The translations under genes and the position numbers were made by a program. Below are positions 27,348-38,861 of a stretch of 64,000 nucleotides of DNA, piece by piece. This DNA comes from CAVTJX01 sp963735175 (GTDB lineage Bacteria > Electryoneota > RPQS01), in NCBI GenBank assembly GCA_963735175.1, contig CAVTJX010000017.1, positions 124,001-188,000 on the forward strand, given 5' to 3'. Below the pieces are notes generated by a model that had not been told where the DNA came from, did no database searches, and saw only the letters and a list, made by a program, of their open reading frames with translations. The stretch's first letter is position 1; each line of letters starts with the position of its first letter.

Positions 27348-27582
27348 ATGGAAACGATGTGGGATCTCCTCATGCTGCTGGTGCTCTCGGCCTTGGCGTT
27401 TGTCGTTTCGGGAGTCTTCCTCGGCCTGTCCCAGCGGACTCTTGAGCCCGGTGCTCATTTCGGCGCTGTTGCTTGTGGTGGTTCGCGTGCTGTTTGATCT
27501 CACTCATGGAGTCATTCTGTTGTCGCTGTTGGCGTCGCTGGTGCTGTCGACGCGGCTTTTAGTTGGCCGGCGGGTGCCGTAG
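27348..27582 (+). CDS. Small two-helix membrane protein (one frameshift)
   Basis: Read with one base removed near 27450, this gives a 77-residue protein. The first hydrophobic helix is M-L-L-V-L-S-A-L-A-F-V-V-S-G-V-F, then L-L-S-P-V-L-I-S-A-L-L-L-V-V-V, then L-L-S-L-L-A-S-L-V-L-S-T. Coding is supported by the hydrophobic pattern on both sides of the shift and by the terminator following 28 bp after the stop. No homology recognised. The start is an ATG without a clear ribosome-binding site. Confidence 0.5.
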
Positions 27583-27610
27583 GCGTCTTCACAGGTCGGG
27601 TTTTCGGTGT

Positions 27611-27644
27611 CGGGCGAGTTCGTGGGGGCTCGCCCGTTTTCTTT
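27611..27644 (+). terminator. Rho-independent terminator
   Basis: An 8-bp stem (CGGGCGAG and CTCGCCCG) with a 10-nt loop, followed by TTTTCTTT. It closes the 22.8-27.6 kb transcription block. The roughly 310 bp up to 27891 contain further GC-rich hairpins (around 27705-27722 and 27752-27777) and the next promoter, but no gene. Confidence 0.75.
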
Positions 27645-27813
27645 GTAGGTGGCAGCAGGTGCGCGGTAAAGGCCCCCCCCCGCGCGACACAAATTCAATT
27701 AATAGCTGACCCGCTCCTGCGGGTTGGATTGGCAGCGGCAGCGCCAGATCCATCCGGCACGCGGGAGCGTGCTGGCCAGTAGCGCTGCCGGGTGCAGCGT
27801 CGCACGCTGCCTG

Positions 27814-27842
27814 TTGGAAGTGTCGGGAAAAAGTGTTATTAT
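27814..27842 (+). promoter_or_regulatory. Promoter of the GH13 gene
   Basis: TTGGAA (27814-27819), a 17-bp spacer and TATTAT (27837-27842), 49 bp before the ATG at 27892. Confidence 0.65.
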
Positions 27843-27891
27843 TGGTTATGCATGAATCTCACGGTCATTCCATAGTTTTATTCATAGGTCT

Positions 27892-30800
27892 ATGACGACT
27901 GCCCCGATACCCGTCCCCAGTCCCTTAGAATTCCATCTCTCCCGGCTTGCGCGGAAGCGCTACGACTTCGACCGGGATCTGGTGGACTGGGAAAGCCCGC
28001 TGCCCCGGCCCGACACGGCGGCGGTGCATGACCTCGCATTCCGTATGAACACGCGGCTGGGACCGCGGGGACGCAGCGCGAAACCGGGGGAGTTGTTTGC
28101 CCTCGTGCTGATTCAGCAGGTGCTGCACCGGGTGATCGAGCTGTACCGGCGGCAACTGGAGCCGGAGTTATTTGCGCGCGCCAAGAATTGGCTGGCCATC
28201 CGGTTTTCGCCGGAAAGCGCAGACCAGACATTGCACGATTTCGCCGCACATTACCCCCCGCTGCCGGTGTACCGGGAACACGAACCGCTGTCGCAATACT
28301 TGCATCGTCCGGTGCATGGCCGCGCGGGAAAGCACGAGCGGCTCGAGCAAATGCTACTGGTCTATCTGGCCAACAGCAATCCGGCCGCGACCGACACCCG
28401 CGATCTCTATGACGATCGCGAATTGCCGCCCCGGGAGAATTATCTGGCCTACATCGCGGCGTTGGAACAATTTTTCGCGTCTCTCCCGCCCTTCGGTCCG
28501 AAGCGGCAGTCGCTCTTTGATTTGCTGCGCGAACCCGCCAAAGCTTCGCCCGATTCATTGCTCGGCCAGCTCGAATTCATGCGCCGCGAATGGAGCGACC
28601 TGTTGGGCGCGGAACTGCTGCGGTTGTTGCTGACCGCCGAAGATCTCGTGCGCGAGGATCAGCACGGCCCGTTTCGCGCGCCCTTCGGCCAAGGACCGGA
28701 CGCCGACTATCTGAAGGCGCTGGCGTCGCGCGCACTGTTTGCCCGCGATCAGGCCGAACCCGAACGTTTCACGATCGACAAGGACTGGATGCCACGCGCG
28801 GTGCTGATGGCCAAGAGCGTGTACGTGTGGCTCGATCAACTCTCCAAGCAATATGGCCGGACGGTACAACGGCTCGATGACATTCCCGACGAAGAATTAG
28901 ACCGGCTGGCCGCCTGGGGTTTTTCGGGATTGTGGCTGATTGGCCTGTGGGAGCGCAGCCCGGCCTCGCGCATGATCAAGCATCTGCGCGGCAATCCCGA
29001 CGCGGTAGCTTCGGCGTATTCGATCCTCGATTACCGCATCAGCGAAAATCTCGGCGGTGACGCGGCGCTTGACAACCTGCGGGAACGGGCGTACGCCCGC
29101 GGCATCCGCCTCGCCAGCGACCTCGTGCCCAATCATATGGGAATCGACTCGGCGTGGACGCGCGAACATCCCGACTGGTTCATTCAGGTCGATCAACCGC
29201 CCTACGGAGCCTACAGTTACACCGGGCCCGATGTCTCCAGCGAGCCGTCGATATCGCTGCGCATCGAAGACGGATACTGGAACCAGACCGACGCGGCGGT
29301 GGTCTTCCAGCGCGGCGATCATACCTATGGCAATACGCGCTATATCTACCACGGCAATGACGGCACGAGCATGCCGTGGAACGACACCGCGCAGCTCAAT
29401 TTCCTCATTCCCGAAGTACGCGAAGCGGTGATCCGGTTGATCATCGACGTTGCCAAACGATTTCCGATTTTGCGTTTCGACGCCGCCATGACGCTGACGA
29501 AGAAACATTACCAGCGGCTGTGGTTTCCCGAGCCGGGAACCGGCGGGGCGATTCCATCGCGGGCGCTGTTCGGGCTGACGCGCGAGGAATTTGACCAGGC
29601 CATGCCCGAGGAATTCTGGCGGCAAGTGGTGGACCGGGTGGCGGCGGAAGCGCCCGAAACGCTGCTTATCGCCGAAGCCTTCTGGCTGCTGGAGGGATTT
29701 TTCGTGCGCACGCTGGGCATGCACCGCGTTTACAACAGCGCGTTCATGAACCTGCTGAAACTCGAAGAGAACGCGAAGTATCGCGCGGTCATCAAGAACA
29801 TCCTCGAATTCGATCCGCGCATTCTGCAGCGCTTCGTCAACTTCATGAACAATCCCGACGAGGATACCGCGGTCGCGCAGTTCGGCAAGGGCGACAAGTA
29901 CTTCGGCGTGGCGATGATGATGGCGACCATGCCCGGCTTGCCGATGTTCGGCCACGGGCAGATCGAGGGGCTGACCGAACGCTACGGTCATGAATATCAG
30001 CGCGCCTACTACGACGAGCGCCCGGACGAGGACCTCGTGCGCCGCCACGAGCGCGAAGATCTTCCCCATTTTGCGGCAGCGGCATCTGTTCAGCGGCGCG
30101 GACCGCTTTCTGCTGTATGACGTCGTAAGCGACAGCGGCGGCATCGACGAAAATGTCTTTGCCTTTTCCAACGGCATCGAAGGCGGAAGGGCGTTGGTTG
30201 TGTTCCACAACTGCTATGCCGAAACCAGCGGCACGCTGCGCCTGGCCGCGCCGATGTCCGTGCCCGACGGCGCGGGCGGACGGCACATCGTGCAGCGCAC
30301 GCTGTCCGGAGGGACTCGAATTGCGCGGCGACGCCGGCATTTTCTATGTGCTGCGCGACCGGATCGCCAATCTCGAATATCTGCGGCGCGGCGCGGACCT
30401 TACGCAGCGAGGACTGCACGTCCACTTGCGCGCGTACCAGTGCCAGGTGTTTACCGAATTCCGCGAAATCCAGGACGATGCGGAGGGGCGCTGGTCGCGG
30501 CTGGCGGAAATTCTTGGAGGGACGCGGCGTTCCATCTCTCGAGCGCGAATTCAAACGCGTCTATCTGGCGCCACTCATCGCGGAATTTGCAGCGTTCGCG
30601 CGGGCGGAGCATTTGCGCACGCTGGTGGAGACGCCCGCCGCTAGTCAGGGCCGTGCCACAAAAGGTTCGCGCGGCCGCGTTTGCCGATCAGGCCCAACCG
30701 TTCCTCGCGCAGGCCCTGCATTTTGGGGATGGCACACGCCTGACGGGCGAGATCGCCACTGAACTGGAAGCCATGGCCGCCGTCGTCCTGTCGCTGCCCG

Positions 30801-31486
30801 CACCTTCGAAATTCGCGGCCTTTGGGCGCACCCGTTCCGAGCGTGAGGCACGAGCGCAGCTTGTACGCGTGCTGCCCGAACGCCGCTCGCTGGCGTTACC
30901 CTTCTGGCGTGTGCTGACGGGCTGGCTGACGGTCTGGCCCGCCGGCCAGCTGACGGAAAACGGCGGCGCCAACAGCCGCAGAGCGCGCTACTACGACGAT
31001 TGGCTGCTGGCCGAAACTTTGCAAACCACCTTTCGTGAACTGGGCGCGACTGAGAGCGAGGCCTGGCGCGAGGTTGAACTGGTGCGGGTGCTGCTGGCGC
31101 ATTCCGAAATCGCCCGCACCTTCAGCGCCCGCCGCCGCTTTGCCGGCCTGGCCGCCTTGCTGCAAGACGAGGCGGTGCAGCGGCTCGTGGGGGCGCATAC
31201 GCATGGCGGCATTGTCTGGTTCCATCGTGAAAGCTGGGAGGATCTGGCGCGCTGGCTGTTCGTTATGACGCTGGTGGACGTCTTCGCCGACACGGCCCTG
31301 TCCAAGCGCGAGCGGGCGTTGCGGATCAGCGCGGCGCAGGTTCATTTCCAGCAGATCGACGACCTCAGCCTCGTCTCCGACTACCAGATTGAACGCTTTC
31401 AGGCGCTGCTCGGTTATGCCGCCACCCCGGATAACCGTGTTGAATCCAAGCACTTGGTCCGCAAACGGGTGGCGGCAAAAAAGTAA
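27892..31486 (+). CDS. Very large GH13 alpha-amylase-family protein (four frameshifts)
   Basis: After correction the protein is 1196 residues, about twice a usual GH13 enzyme, and has no signal peptide. Residues 1 to about 280 form a helical N-terminal extension with no recognised domain. The TIM barrel follows: region I D-L-V-P-N-H near 410, region II L-R-F-D-A-A-M near 530 (Asp nucleophile), region III I-A-E-A-F near 594 (Glu acid/base), and region IV N-F-M-N-N-P-D-E-D near 655, where the usual N-H-D is N-P-D. A long C-terminal helical part ends at 31486. Net +1 frameshifts are near 30050 (AA for A gives H-E-R-E-I-F-P-I-L), 30315, 30525 and 30640. It probably acts on an intracellular alpha-glucan or maltooligosaccharide; specificity is not predictable. 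Confidence 0.8.
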
Positions 31487-31510
31487 CCGCGTGCCTGTCA
31501 GGAACGAAGA

Positions 31511-31544
31511 ACGCCCGGTGCGAAATATCACACCGGGCGTTTTA
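31511..31544 (+). terminator. Rho-independent terminator of the GH13 gene
   Basis: A 10-bp perfect stem (ACGCCCGGTG and CACCGGGCGT) with a 10-nt loop followed by TTTATT. It lies between convergent genes. Confidence 0.8.
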
Positions 31545-31573
31545 TTAATGACGCGCATGAACGCGGGTAGCGG

Positions 31574-34500
31574 CTATAGTTTTTTCGCGCGTTGGTCGGC
31601 TGCCGAACGCTGAACATTGCCTCCCACCGAGGTCAGCATATCCCGGATATCCCGATTCAGCATTTCCAGATGATGGCTCATCGACCCCCGCGGTTCAGGG
31701 ACAGCGGCCCGCGGCGGATCGGGCACTTCCATCAGCGGTTGCATGACTGTCAAGGCGGCGGTTATGCCTTCGAATTCGAAAATCCGTCCCGCCACCCGCT
31801 GACGCAGCACCCTCCCGTCAGGACATGTCGTGTCGATTTCCAGATCTTCGATATAGCCGCATCGCCGCAATTGCCGTAGCGCCTTTTCTTCGGCGACCGG
31901 GTCCCGCAGGAAATCCCCGCGCCGCAGATGAGGCAGATCGCCCGCTTCAACACCGAAAAGTCGGCAGAACCGGTCGTTGGCGTAGAGGACGGTTCCGTCA
32001 TCGAGGCGGCTGATGACCATGGCATACGGCGTAGCGTCGGTGATTGCCCGATAGCGTAAGGCCTGATCCAGCAGCGCGCGCGCCGACTGTTTGCGTTCCG
32101 TGATATCGACGATGTAACCGTGATGATAGCGCACGCCATTTTCGTCGGTATGGTTCGGCACGGTGAAGTCGTAGACCCAGCGATAGCTGCCGTCGGCGTG
32201 CCGCAGCCGGTACTCCAAATCGTAGTACGGCGACCCGATCTTCAATTGTTGGTTGAGTTCGTTTCGTAACCGGGACAGATCGTCCGGATGGATCAGGTCC
32301 TCGTAATTGATCGAGCCGTCGGTCAGCATTTCGGGAGTATAACCGAACTGGCTGCGCACGTTGGGCGAGACATAGGCGACCGGCGTGTTTTCGGTTTCAC
32401 GCCATTTGAAGACAACGGTGGGTCCGCCGACGAAGAGTTGCCGTTCGGCCGCGAGCGTTTCCTCCATTTTCCGCCGCTCGGTAATGTCGCGCACCGCGCC
32501 GCAAATACCCGTGATCACGCCGTCGCGATCCCGCAGCGGCACTTTCAGTACGTGCAGCGTCAGTGTCGTATTGTCCACGACATGAGACAACTCGATTTGG
32601 ATGGACTCGCCCGCCAGCACGCGCAGGTCCGATTCGCGGATGGTTTCGGCTTCCGGTCCCGGAATCAGATCATCGTCGGTTCGTCCAATCAGGCGCGCCG
32701 TGGAAAGTCCCAGATATCGCGCGGCAACCGGATTGGCGTAGGTGTACTCACGATCGCGATTCTTCAGAAAAATCGCGTCGGGAATGGTTTCGAACACCGT
32801 GCGGAACCGCTCCTCGCTGGCCCGCAGCGCGTCCTCACTCGCTTTCCAGTCCGTGATGTCGGTGCTGGTGCCGATGAAGCCCGTGAAGCGGCCATCCACG
32901 CCAAACCGGGGTACGCCCGTATCCATCAGGAAGTGGTATGTGCCATCCATGTGCCGCAGGCGGAATTCGGTGGTAAACGGCCGCTGTGCCGTAAACGCCG
33001 CGCGGTAGGTGTCGAGGCAGGCGGCGCGATCGTCGGGATGCACACCTTCCAGCCAACCCTTGCCGTATTCGTTCTGCAGGCTGCGGCCCGTGAAATTGCG
33101 CCACGTGCGGTTGAAATAATAACAATGCCGGTCCATGCCCGCCATCCAGATCAGCACCGGGGCGCTGTCGGACAGGTTGCGGAAACGCTCTTCGCTCTCG
33201 CGCATCGCCTGCTCCGCCCGCTTGCGCTCCGTCAGGTCCATCATGATCACCACGGCGCCGGCGACAGTGCCTTCGGCATCATAGAGCGGCATGCGATTGT
33301 AGCTCGCGATCAGGATGCCGCCGTCCCGCGTGTGAGCCTGAACTTCCAGGTCGCACACCGGCTTGCCGGTTTGCAGACTGTCGAGGCTGCTCCGGACGGC
33401 ATCGTTCTGCCCCTCGGCGATGGTGGGATCCAACTTCCCCTGAACGTCGACCTGACGCCACCCCAGCATCTGCTCGGCGGCCGGATTCCAGATGCTGTCG
33501 ACGCGCCCTGTCACGTCAATCGTCCAGATTGGGAGCGGCGCGGTTTGAATCAAGGCCGCCAGCAAATGATTGCTGCGGCGCAGTTCGATGCTCCGCCCGC
33601 TTGTTTTGCGTCACGTCGCGGAAGTTCCAGACACGGCCCGCGATTCCGCCGTTCAGCATCAGGGGGAAGGAATAACGATCGTAGATCCGTCCATCCTTGA
33701 AGAGCAGTGTGTCGAAATCCTCTTCGCCGCAGGCATAGAGCTTCTGAACTTTGTCGAGAAACGCCTGCGGATCGACGAGTTGTTCCAGGATGAAGTCGAG
33801 AAGTCTCTGATCGTTCTGCTCGCCGATCAATTCATCCGAAATATTCCAGAAGTTCTGCGAAACGGCGGTTACTCCGGCTCACCTTGCCGTCTCGGTCGAC
33901 AATCAGAATTCCGTCGCCGGTGGACTCGATCGTCGCCTGCAACAGCGATTCCTTCGAACGCAGCGCCGCCTCTGTCTCGCGCCGCTGTTCGATCTCCGTT
34001 TGCAGCGCGTGCTTCTGCTGAAAAAATTCCAGGATCAGCGAGGCGACGTCGGCGAACTCCGTCTTGCAGCGCTTCAGGTCCTCAATCAGGCGCGGATCCT
34101 GCTCCCGCAAACTGCGGGAAATCCGTTCCAAAGGAGCTGTCACCGTGCGGAACAGCAGCAGCGAGCTGACCAGCATCAGCAAAACGACAAAGGCGATCCC
34201 GGCCAGAAAATTGGATCGGGCTTCCGTGTAAGACGCCAGCAGTGTCGGATTTCTGTAGATCACGTTCAGGTGGACGACAGGCCGTCCGTCCCATCCGGCG
34301 CAGCGTCACGGTATTGGCGGTCGTAAACTCAGCAAGGTCGTGGCACAGAATCTTATTGCGTGTCCGAAATCGCGCTGAGCCAGGGCGAACCGTCTACCAG
34401 TAGACCCAGATCTCCGAGATGCTGCGGCGACCACACACCGACTGACGAACATAAATCCCTGCGGTTCCGATTTTCGCAGGCTGTCTTCGCTCGGTTGTAC

Positions 34501-34983
34501 GGGCGCGCCGTAAATTTCCAACAGTCCGACCGGGTGGCGCACGAAGAAATGGCTGAATGCCGACTCGGCTTAATCAGCGAATCCAACTGTCCTGATGACA
34601 ACGGCAACTCATCCAGCGCTTCCGCCTCAAGCGTGGTCGTCGTGTAAAGACAAGTCAGATTTTTTCGATAGACCCATGCCACCTGCGCGTCATAGGTCTC
34701 CAGGGCCTCATCGATGTTCAACAACGCCCATTCCGGGTCGCCGGAATCGACAAAATCGCACATCTCGTCCCAATAAGTAGTAGTCGTACGCGAAGGTCTT
34801 CAGGGAGTGACTCATCAGCGCTGTAACGCGCTTGAGCAATACCGCTTTTTCGGTTTCCCGGCTTTCCAGCATACTGTACATTCGATTGCGCTGGTGCAGC
34901 CAGTTCAATGACAATACACCGAGAAACAGGACGGCGAGAATGGCCAGCAGGAGCAGAATTCGGGTCTGGATACGGATCGACAT
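31574..34983 (-). CDS. Membrane sensor with CHASE4-like domain and about six PAS domains, no catalytic output (several frameshifts)
   Basis: Reassembled from at least eight frame segments, about 1134 residues. The N-terminus has a membrane helix (L-L-L-L-A-I-L-A-V-L-F-L-G-V) and an extracytoplasmic region resembling CHASE4. A second helix (F-V-V-L-L-M-L-V-S-S-L-L-L-F) and a HAMP-like segment (P-L-E-R-I-S-R-S-L-R-E) follow. Then come a coiled coil and serial PAS/PAC units, recognisable by repeated D-I-T-E-R-K or D-L-T-E-R-K endings and P-D-D motifs. The protein ends about 40 residues after the last PAS without HisKA, HATPase, GGDEF or EAL. Shifts are mostly net +1 (near 34790, 34370, 34290, 33840, 33570); one near 34575 fits a one-base loss. 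Confidence 0.75.
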
Positions 34984-35169
34984 TAGTAAGCCTGCCTGTC
35001 AAATGTAGCGTTGCAAATTGGCAACTTCTATGCGGTGCACTGCCAGCATCCGCCGGCCACCGGCCCGGATACGAAGATGCTGCCTCATTGTATGCAAGAA
35101 GAATACCTCTTTGACCGGCGCTTCCTTAATCCTATCCGGCGACGGTCTTCATATCCGGTCAGGAATCGA

Positions 35170-35197
35170 ACAGCCCCGGCGATCCCGCCGGGGCTGT
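35170..35197 (-). terminator. Strong hairpin downstream of the phosphofructokinase gene
   Basis: A perfect 11-bp GC-rich stem (ACAGCCCCGGC and its complement) with a 6-nt loop, 54 bp past the pfk stop. The T-tract on the minus strand is poor, so it may be a weak terminator or an RNA-stabilising hairpin. Confidence 0.5.
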
Positions 35198-35250
35198 CAT
35201 TTCTGGTTCACTTTTTCGCGATCACGTTGCTCATCGGCAACCGGCGAATG

Positions 35251-36590
35251 TCATCCGGGCGTCTGCTCGGGTTGCGCCACGCGCGAACCGGCGTCACCTT
35301 CAGACTCCGGCTTCACCGGCGGGTCATTAATCAGATAGCGGAATCTGCGTTCGAATTCGTCCTTGCTCAGTTTGCCGATCAGCGCCAGGCGCGCGGTGGT
35401 CTTCACCTCGGCAAAATCGGACGGCTCCAGCCGTACCATGTATTGCCGCGCCACGTTGTAACTGTCCGAATCGACGTCCACCTGACGAATCCGCAGCCGG
35501 CCCGTAACGTCGTCTGCCAGATCGTGAAACGACAGCGGGATGATCTTGCCGCGGTTGATCGAGACAATCGCGCCGGACCCGCCGCTCAGCAGATAGCGCA
35601 CGGCGGCGTAGCCCAGATCCTGCACGTACTCGCGGTCGAAGGGAATCGGTGCGGCGCAGCGCAGCTCGTAACCGATGTCCTTGGCGACGATGGTCGCGGG
35701 AATGCCGCGCTCCTTCAAGCGCCGGCTGACTTCGTTCTTCAGCATCCGGCCGAGGTCGATCTTCGGAGAAGCGGATGTTGCCGTGGGCGTCGTAGTCGAG
35801 ATCCGCCACGCGCATCAGCTCGGTCTTGTCGATGCGGTCGATCAGGCCCTCGGCCAGCACCGCCACGCCGTAGGCGCGGCCCATCGCCATGCGCTTGATG
35901 GCCGAGGTTTCGAGGATATCGCAGATCGTCGTGAAGCTGATCTTACGGTCGCGGAATTCCTCGCCGATGATGGTCAGCGTCGCGCCGGCGGCCTTGCCGA
36001 TGCCCAGCGCCAGGTGGCCGGTCTTGCGGCCCATGCTGACGACGTAGTACCAGCGGCTGGTGGTCTGCGCGTCTTCCATCAACGTCTGCACAATGTCGCA
36101 GCCGACGTGTCGCGCGGTCTCAAAACCGAAGGTCGGCATGTCGCCGGTCAGCGGCAAGTCGTTGTCGATGGTTTTCGGGACGTGCGCGATCTGAATCTGC
36201 TCGCCGACCATTTCGTTCAGACGATGCGAGGTATAGGCCGTATCATCGCCGCCGATGGTCACGAGGTAGTCGACCTCAAGTTGCGTCAGCGCGCGCAGCG
36301 TCGCTTCCATTCTTGGCCGGGTTGTCCGTGGGATTCTCCCGGCTGGTACGCAGAATCGAGCCGCCGAGGAAGTGGATCCGGCTTACATTTTCGGTCTGTA
36401 ACTCAATCGTGCGGCTCGAGTCACCCCGGGACAACCACTTGAATCCATCATAGAGGCCAATAACCCGAAGCCCGCTGTTAGCGGCTTCAATCGTTACGGA
36501 ACGGATGACCCCGTTGATGCCGGGTGCAGGACCGCCTCCGACCAGAATCGCCAACGTCCGGCGGCGAATCGTATCCTCCGTTTTCACCAT
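35251..36590 (-). CDS. pfp: 6-phosphofructokinase, PPi-type by active-site residues (two frameshifts)
   Basis: Phosphorylates fructose 6-phosphate to the 1,6-bisphosphate in glycolysis. The corrected length of 445 residues fits the long group-III-like PFK clade. Motifs: G-G-G-P-A-P-G-I-N-G near the N-terminus; G-G-D-D-T in place of the ATP-type G-G-D-G-S; P-K-T-I-D-N-D-L with Lys where ATP enzymes have Gly; G-R-K-T-G-H-L-A for substrate binding. The Asp and Lys are the classical signs of pyrophosphate use. Net +1 frameshifts are near 36310 and 35765. The start at 36590 is the ATG closest to the conserved core; another at 36611 is possible. Confidence 0.85.
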
Positions 36591-36894
36591 AATTGCAGAC
36601 CCCACAACCACTTAAGTTTAGAAGTCGACAGATCATTTAGAATGCTGTCGTAATGTAACAATTCAGATCCGGCTTTCCAAGTACTCCTTAAACCGCACAA
36701 TCCATGCCCCGGTTCGCTGTTAACCGTCTCACGATTCTGGTTTTTCCGCCTCTTTGGGAAATTTACCTTTGGGAATAGCGAATCCGTGCAGAGTTCCGTA
36801 CCTTAATCTTGACTGATTTAGCCCCATTATCTCGTATGCGCGTAAATGGTCACAAAGGTCACCTCGCATCGTCATACGACTCGCTAAGCACGCT
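36591..36894. other. Intergenic region between recQ and pfp
   Basis: About 300 bp with no gene I can support. It contains the unresolved upstream region of the phosphofructokinase gene and the 3' side of recQ. No convincing terminator or promoter was found. Confidence 0.5.
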
Positions 36895-38762
36895 TTACGC
36901 CGGCGAATCTGCTGCTTCGTGCTGACGGATGACCGCAAGGAAGCGAGGACCGTATTCGGCAGCCTTCTTCTCGCCCACCCCGCGGACGTGCAGGAACTCT
37001 TCAGGGGATTGCGGCTTGCGGCGGGCCATATCACGCAACGCGGCGTCGTCGAAGATCATGAAGGCCGGCAGTCCCTTTTCCGCGGCGACCATCCGGCGCT
37101 GGGTGCGCAGATACTCAAACAGCACACGATCGACCCCATCCCACGATTGAGCCGTTACAGAATCGGTCTTGCTGCGTTCCGCCGCTCGCTGAACGGGCTT
37201 TAACAAGCGCGGCAGGTCTTCCCCCTTGAGTACCTGCCGGCCTTTGGGCGTTACCCGCAGATACAAGATAATCGCCCCACAGCGCAAGATATTCCTGCGC
37301 CACGAGTTGTTCGATCCAGTCGCGAATCGTCCGCCGGGTCGCGTCGGTCAGCAGTCCATAGGTGCTCAGTTGCTCGTGCCCGTTCTCCAGAATGCGTTTG
37401 TCGCGTGAGCCGCAGAGCACCCGCACCACATACGTCACACCGAAGGTCTCTTTCAGGCGCAGCACACAGGAGAGTATTTTCTGCGCGACGGTCAATGCGT
37501 CCTCCAGCAGCTCCACGCTGCCCAGGCAAACGTCGCACGCGCCGCATGCGGCATCCGGAAGCTCCTGACCGAAATAGCGCACGAGAGTCCGGTGGCGGCA
37601 GGAGATCCCGGTGCAATACGCGTACATGGCCTCCAGCTTCTGCTGCATCGCGCGGTCCACATCGGGATCGACACCTGTGAGGATCCGTTTCCACGTCATC
37701 ACGTCCGCGCCGGAATAGAAGAGGCAGCATTCCGCCTCCAGCCCGTCGCGGCCCGCGCGCCCACTTTCCTGCTGGTAATGTTCCAGCGACTTCGGCATCC
37801 CCCAGTGCGCCACGTAGCGCACGTTCGACTTGTCGATGCCCATGCCGAAGGCCACGGTGGAGACCACAATCGCGGAATCGTCGTTCGTGAAGGTCTCCTG
37901 ATTCCGCCGTCGCTCCTCGTCGGAAAGCCCGGCATGATACGGAAGCGCCGGCAGTCCCGCTTTTTTCAACGCCGCGCTCAGCGCATCGACCTCAGCCCGC
38001 CGAATGCAATAGATAATCCCCGATTCGCCCTCGTGGCGGTCAATGAGGTCGCGGAGCTGATCCATCTGATCGAGTTTGGGCTTGACGGCGTACACGAGGT
38101 TGGGCCGGTCAAAGGAACCCACCAGCACGGCGGGATTCGCCAGCGCCAGTTGTTCCACAATGTCCGCGCGCACCTGCGGCGTCGCCGTCGCCGTATACGC
38201 GTGGACCGCGACTCCCGGAAACGCTTCCTTGAGAATCCGCAGCGCGCGATATTCGGGCCGGAAGTCATGCCCCCAGGCGCTGATGCAATGCGCTTCGTCG
38301 ATGGCAAAGAACGAGACGGCGCTGCGCTTTAGATAGTCCAGAAAGCCGTCCATCACCAGCCGTTCCGGGGCCACGTACAGCAACTTCAGATCGCGCTCGC
38401 GGATGCGCGATAAGTACGGCGCGACGCTCCACTGCCGACTGCGAGCTGTTGAGAAACGCCGCGCCCACACCGACTTCCGTAAGCGCGTCCACCTGGTCCT
38501 TCATGAGCGAGATCAGCGGCGACACCACGACCGCCATGCCGGGCAGCGCCATCGCCGGAGCCTGATAGCACAGCGATTTGCCTCCCCCGGTGGGCAGCAC
38601 CACCACGGAATCGCGGCTCTGGAGGGCGCATCCCATAGCTTCCTGCTGCAAGGGCCGGAAGGTATCATAGCCCCAGTACCGGGACAGAATTTTTTGCAGG
38701 TTTTCCAAGTGGATTTGCCGGATTTGATTGTCAGATTCCCGCGTTGCAGCGGGCCGCCGCAC
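36895..38762 (-). CDS. recQ: ATP-dependent DNA helicase RecQ (two frameshifts)
   Basis: A 3'-5' helicase for recombination and fork repair. The corrected length is 621 residues. Order: Q-motif region (Y-D-T-F-R-P-L-Q), Walker A P-T-G-G-G-K-S-L-C-Y-Q, D-E-A-H-C-I-S-A-W-G-H-D-F-R-P box, motif III A-Y-T-A-T-A-T, and motif VI Q-E-S-G-R-A-G-R-D-G. The RecQ-Ct zinc-binding cysteines follow (C-R-H-R...C-G-A-C-D-V-C), then a winged helix and a C-terminal HRDC domain (L-H-V-R-G-V-G-E-K-K). Net +1 frameshifts are near 38430 and 37275. The promoter is overlapped by a long perfect dyad, suggesting repression. Confidence 0.92.
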
Positions 38763-38767
38763 TTGAT

Positions 38768-38796
38768 AATATGTTCAAACGAAGCGACAAAGTCAA
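38768..38796 (-). promoter_or_regulatory. recQ promoter
   Basis: TTGACT (38791-38796), a 17-bp spacer and CATATT (38768-38773), only 6 bp upstream of the annotated ATG at 38762. The transcript would be nearly leaderless, or translation starts a little downstream. Confidence 0.5.
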
Positions 38797-38811
38797 GCGC
38801 TTTGTCGCTTC
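38781..38811. promoter_or_regulatory. Perfect 12-7-12 palindrome, probable operator
   Basis: GAAGCGACAAAG, 7 bp, CTTTGTCGCTTC. The centre contains the recQ -35 box, and the site lies between divergent recQ and the DUF438 gene. No T-tract follows on either strand, so it is not an intrinsic terminator. A dimeric repressor site is the simplest reading. Confidence 0.6.
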
Positions 38812-38861
38812 CGGTCTTACCTCTGAATTTCAAACGGAAGCACAATAGATCAAGGAGTTCC

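Noticed and set aside
28897..30210. 437-aa minus-strand open frame opposite the GH13 gene
   Set aside because: Antisense shadow of the catalytic barrel; no motif, no ribosome-binding site.
32288..33700. 470-aa plus-strand open frame opposite the PAS sensor
   Set aside because: Antisense to repeated PAS domains; its repeats mirror those domains.
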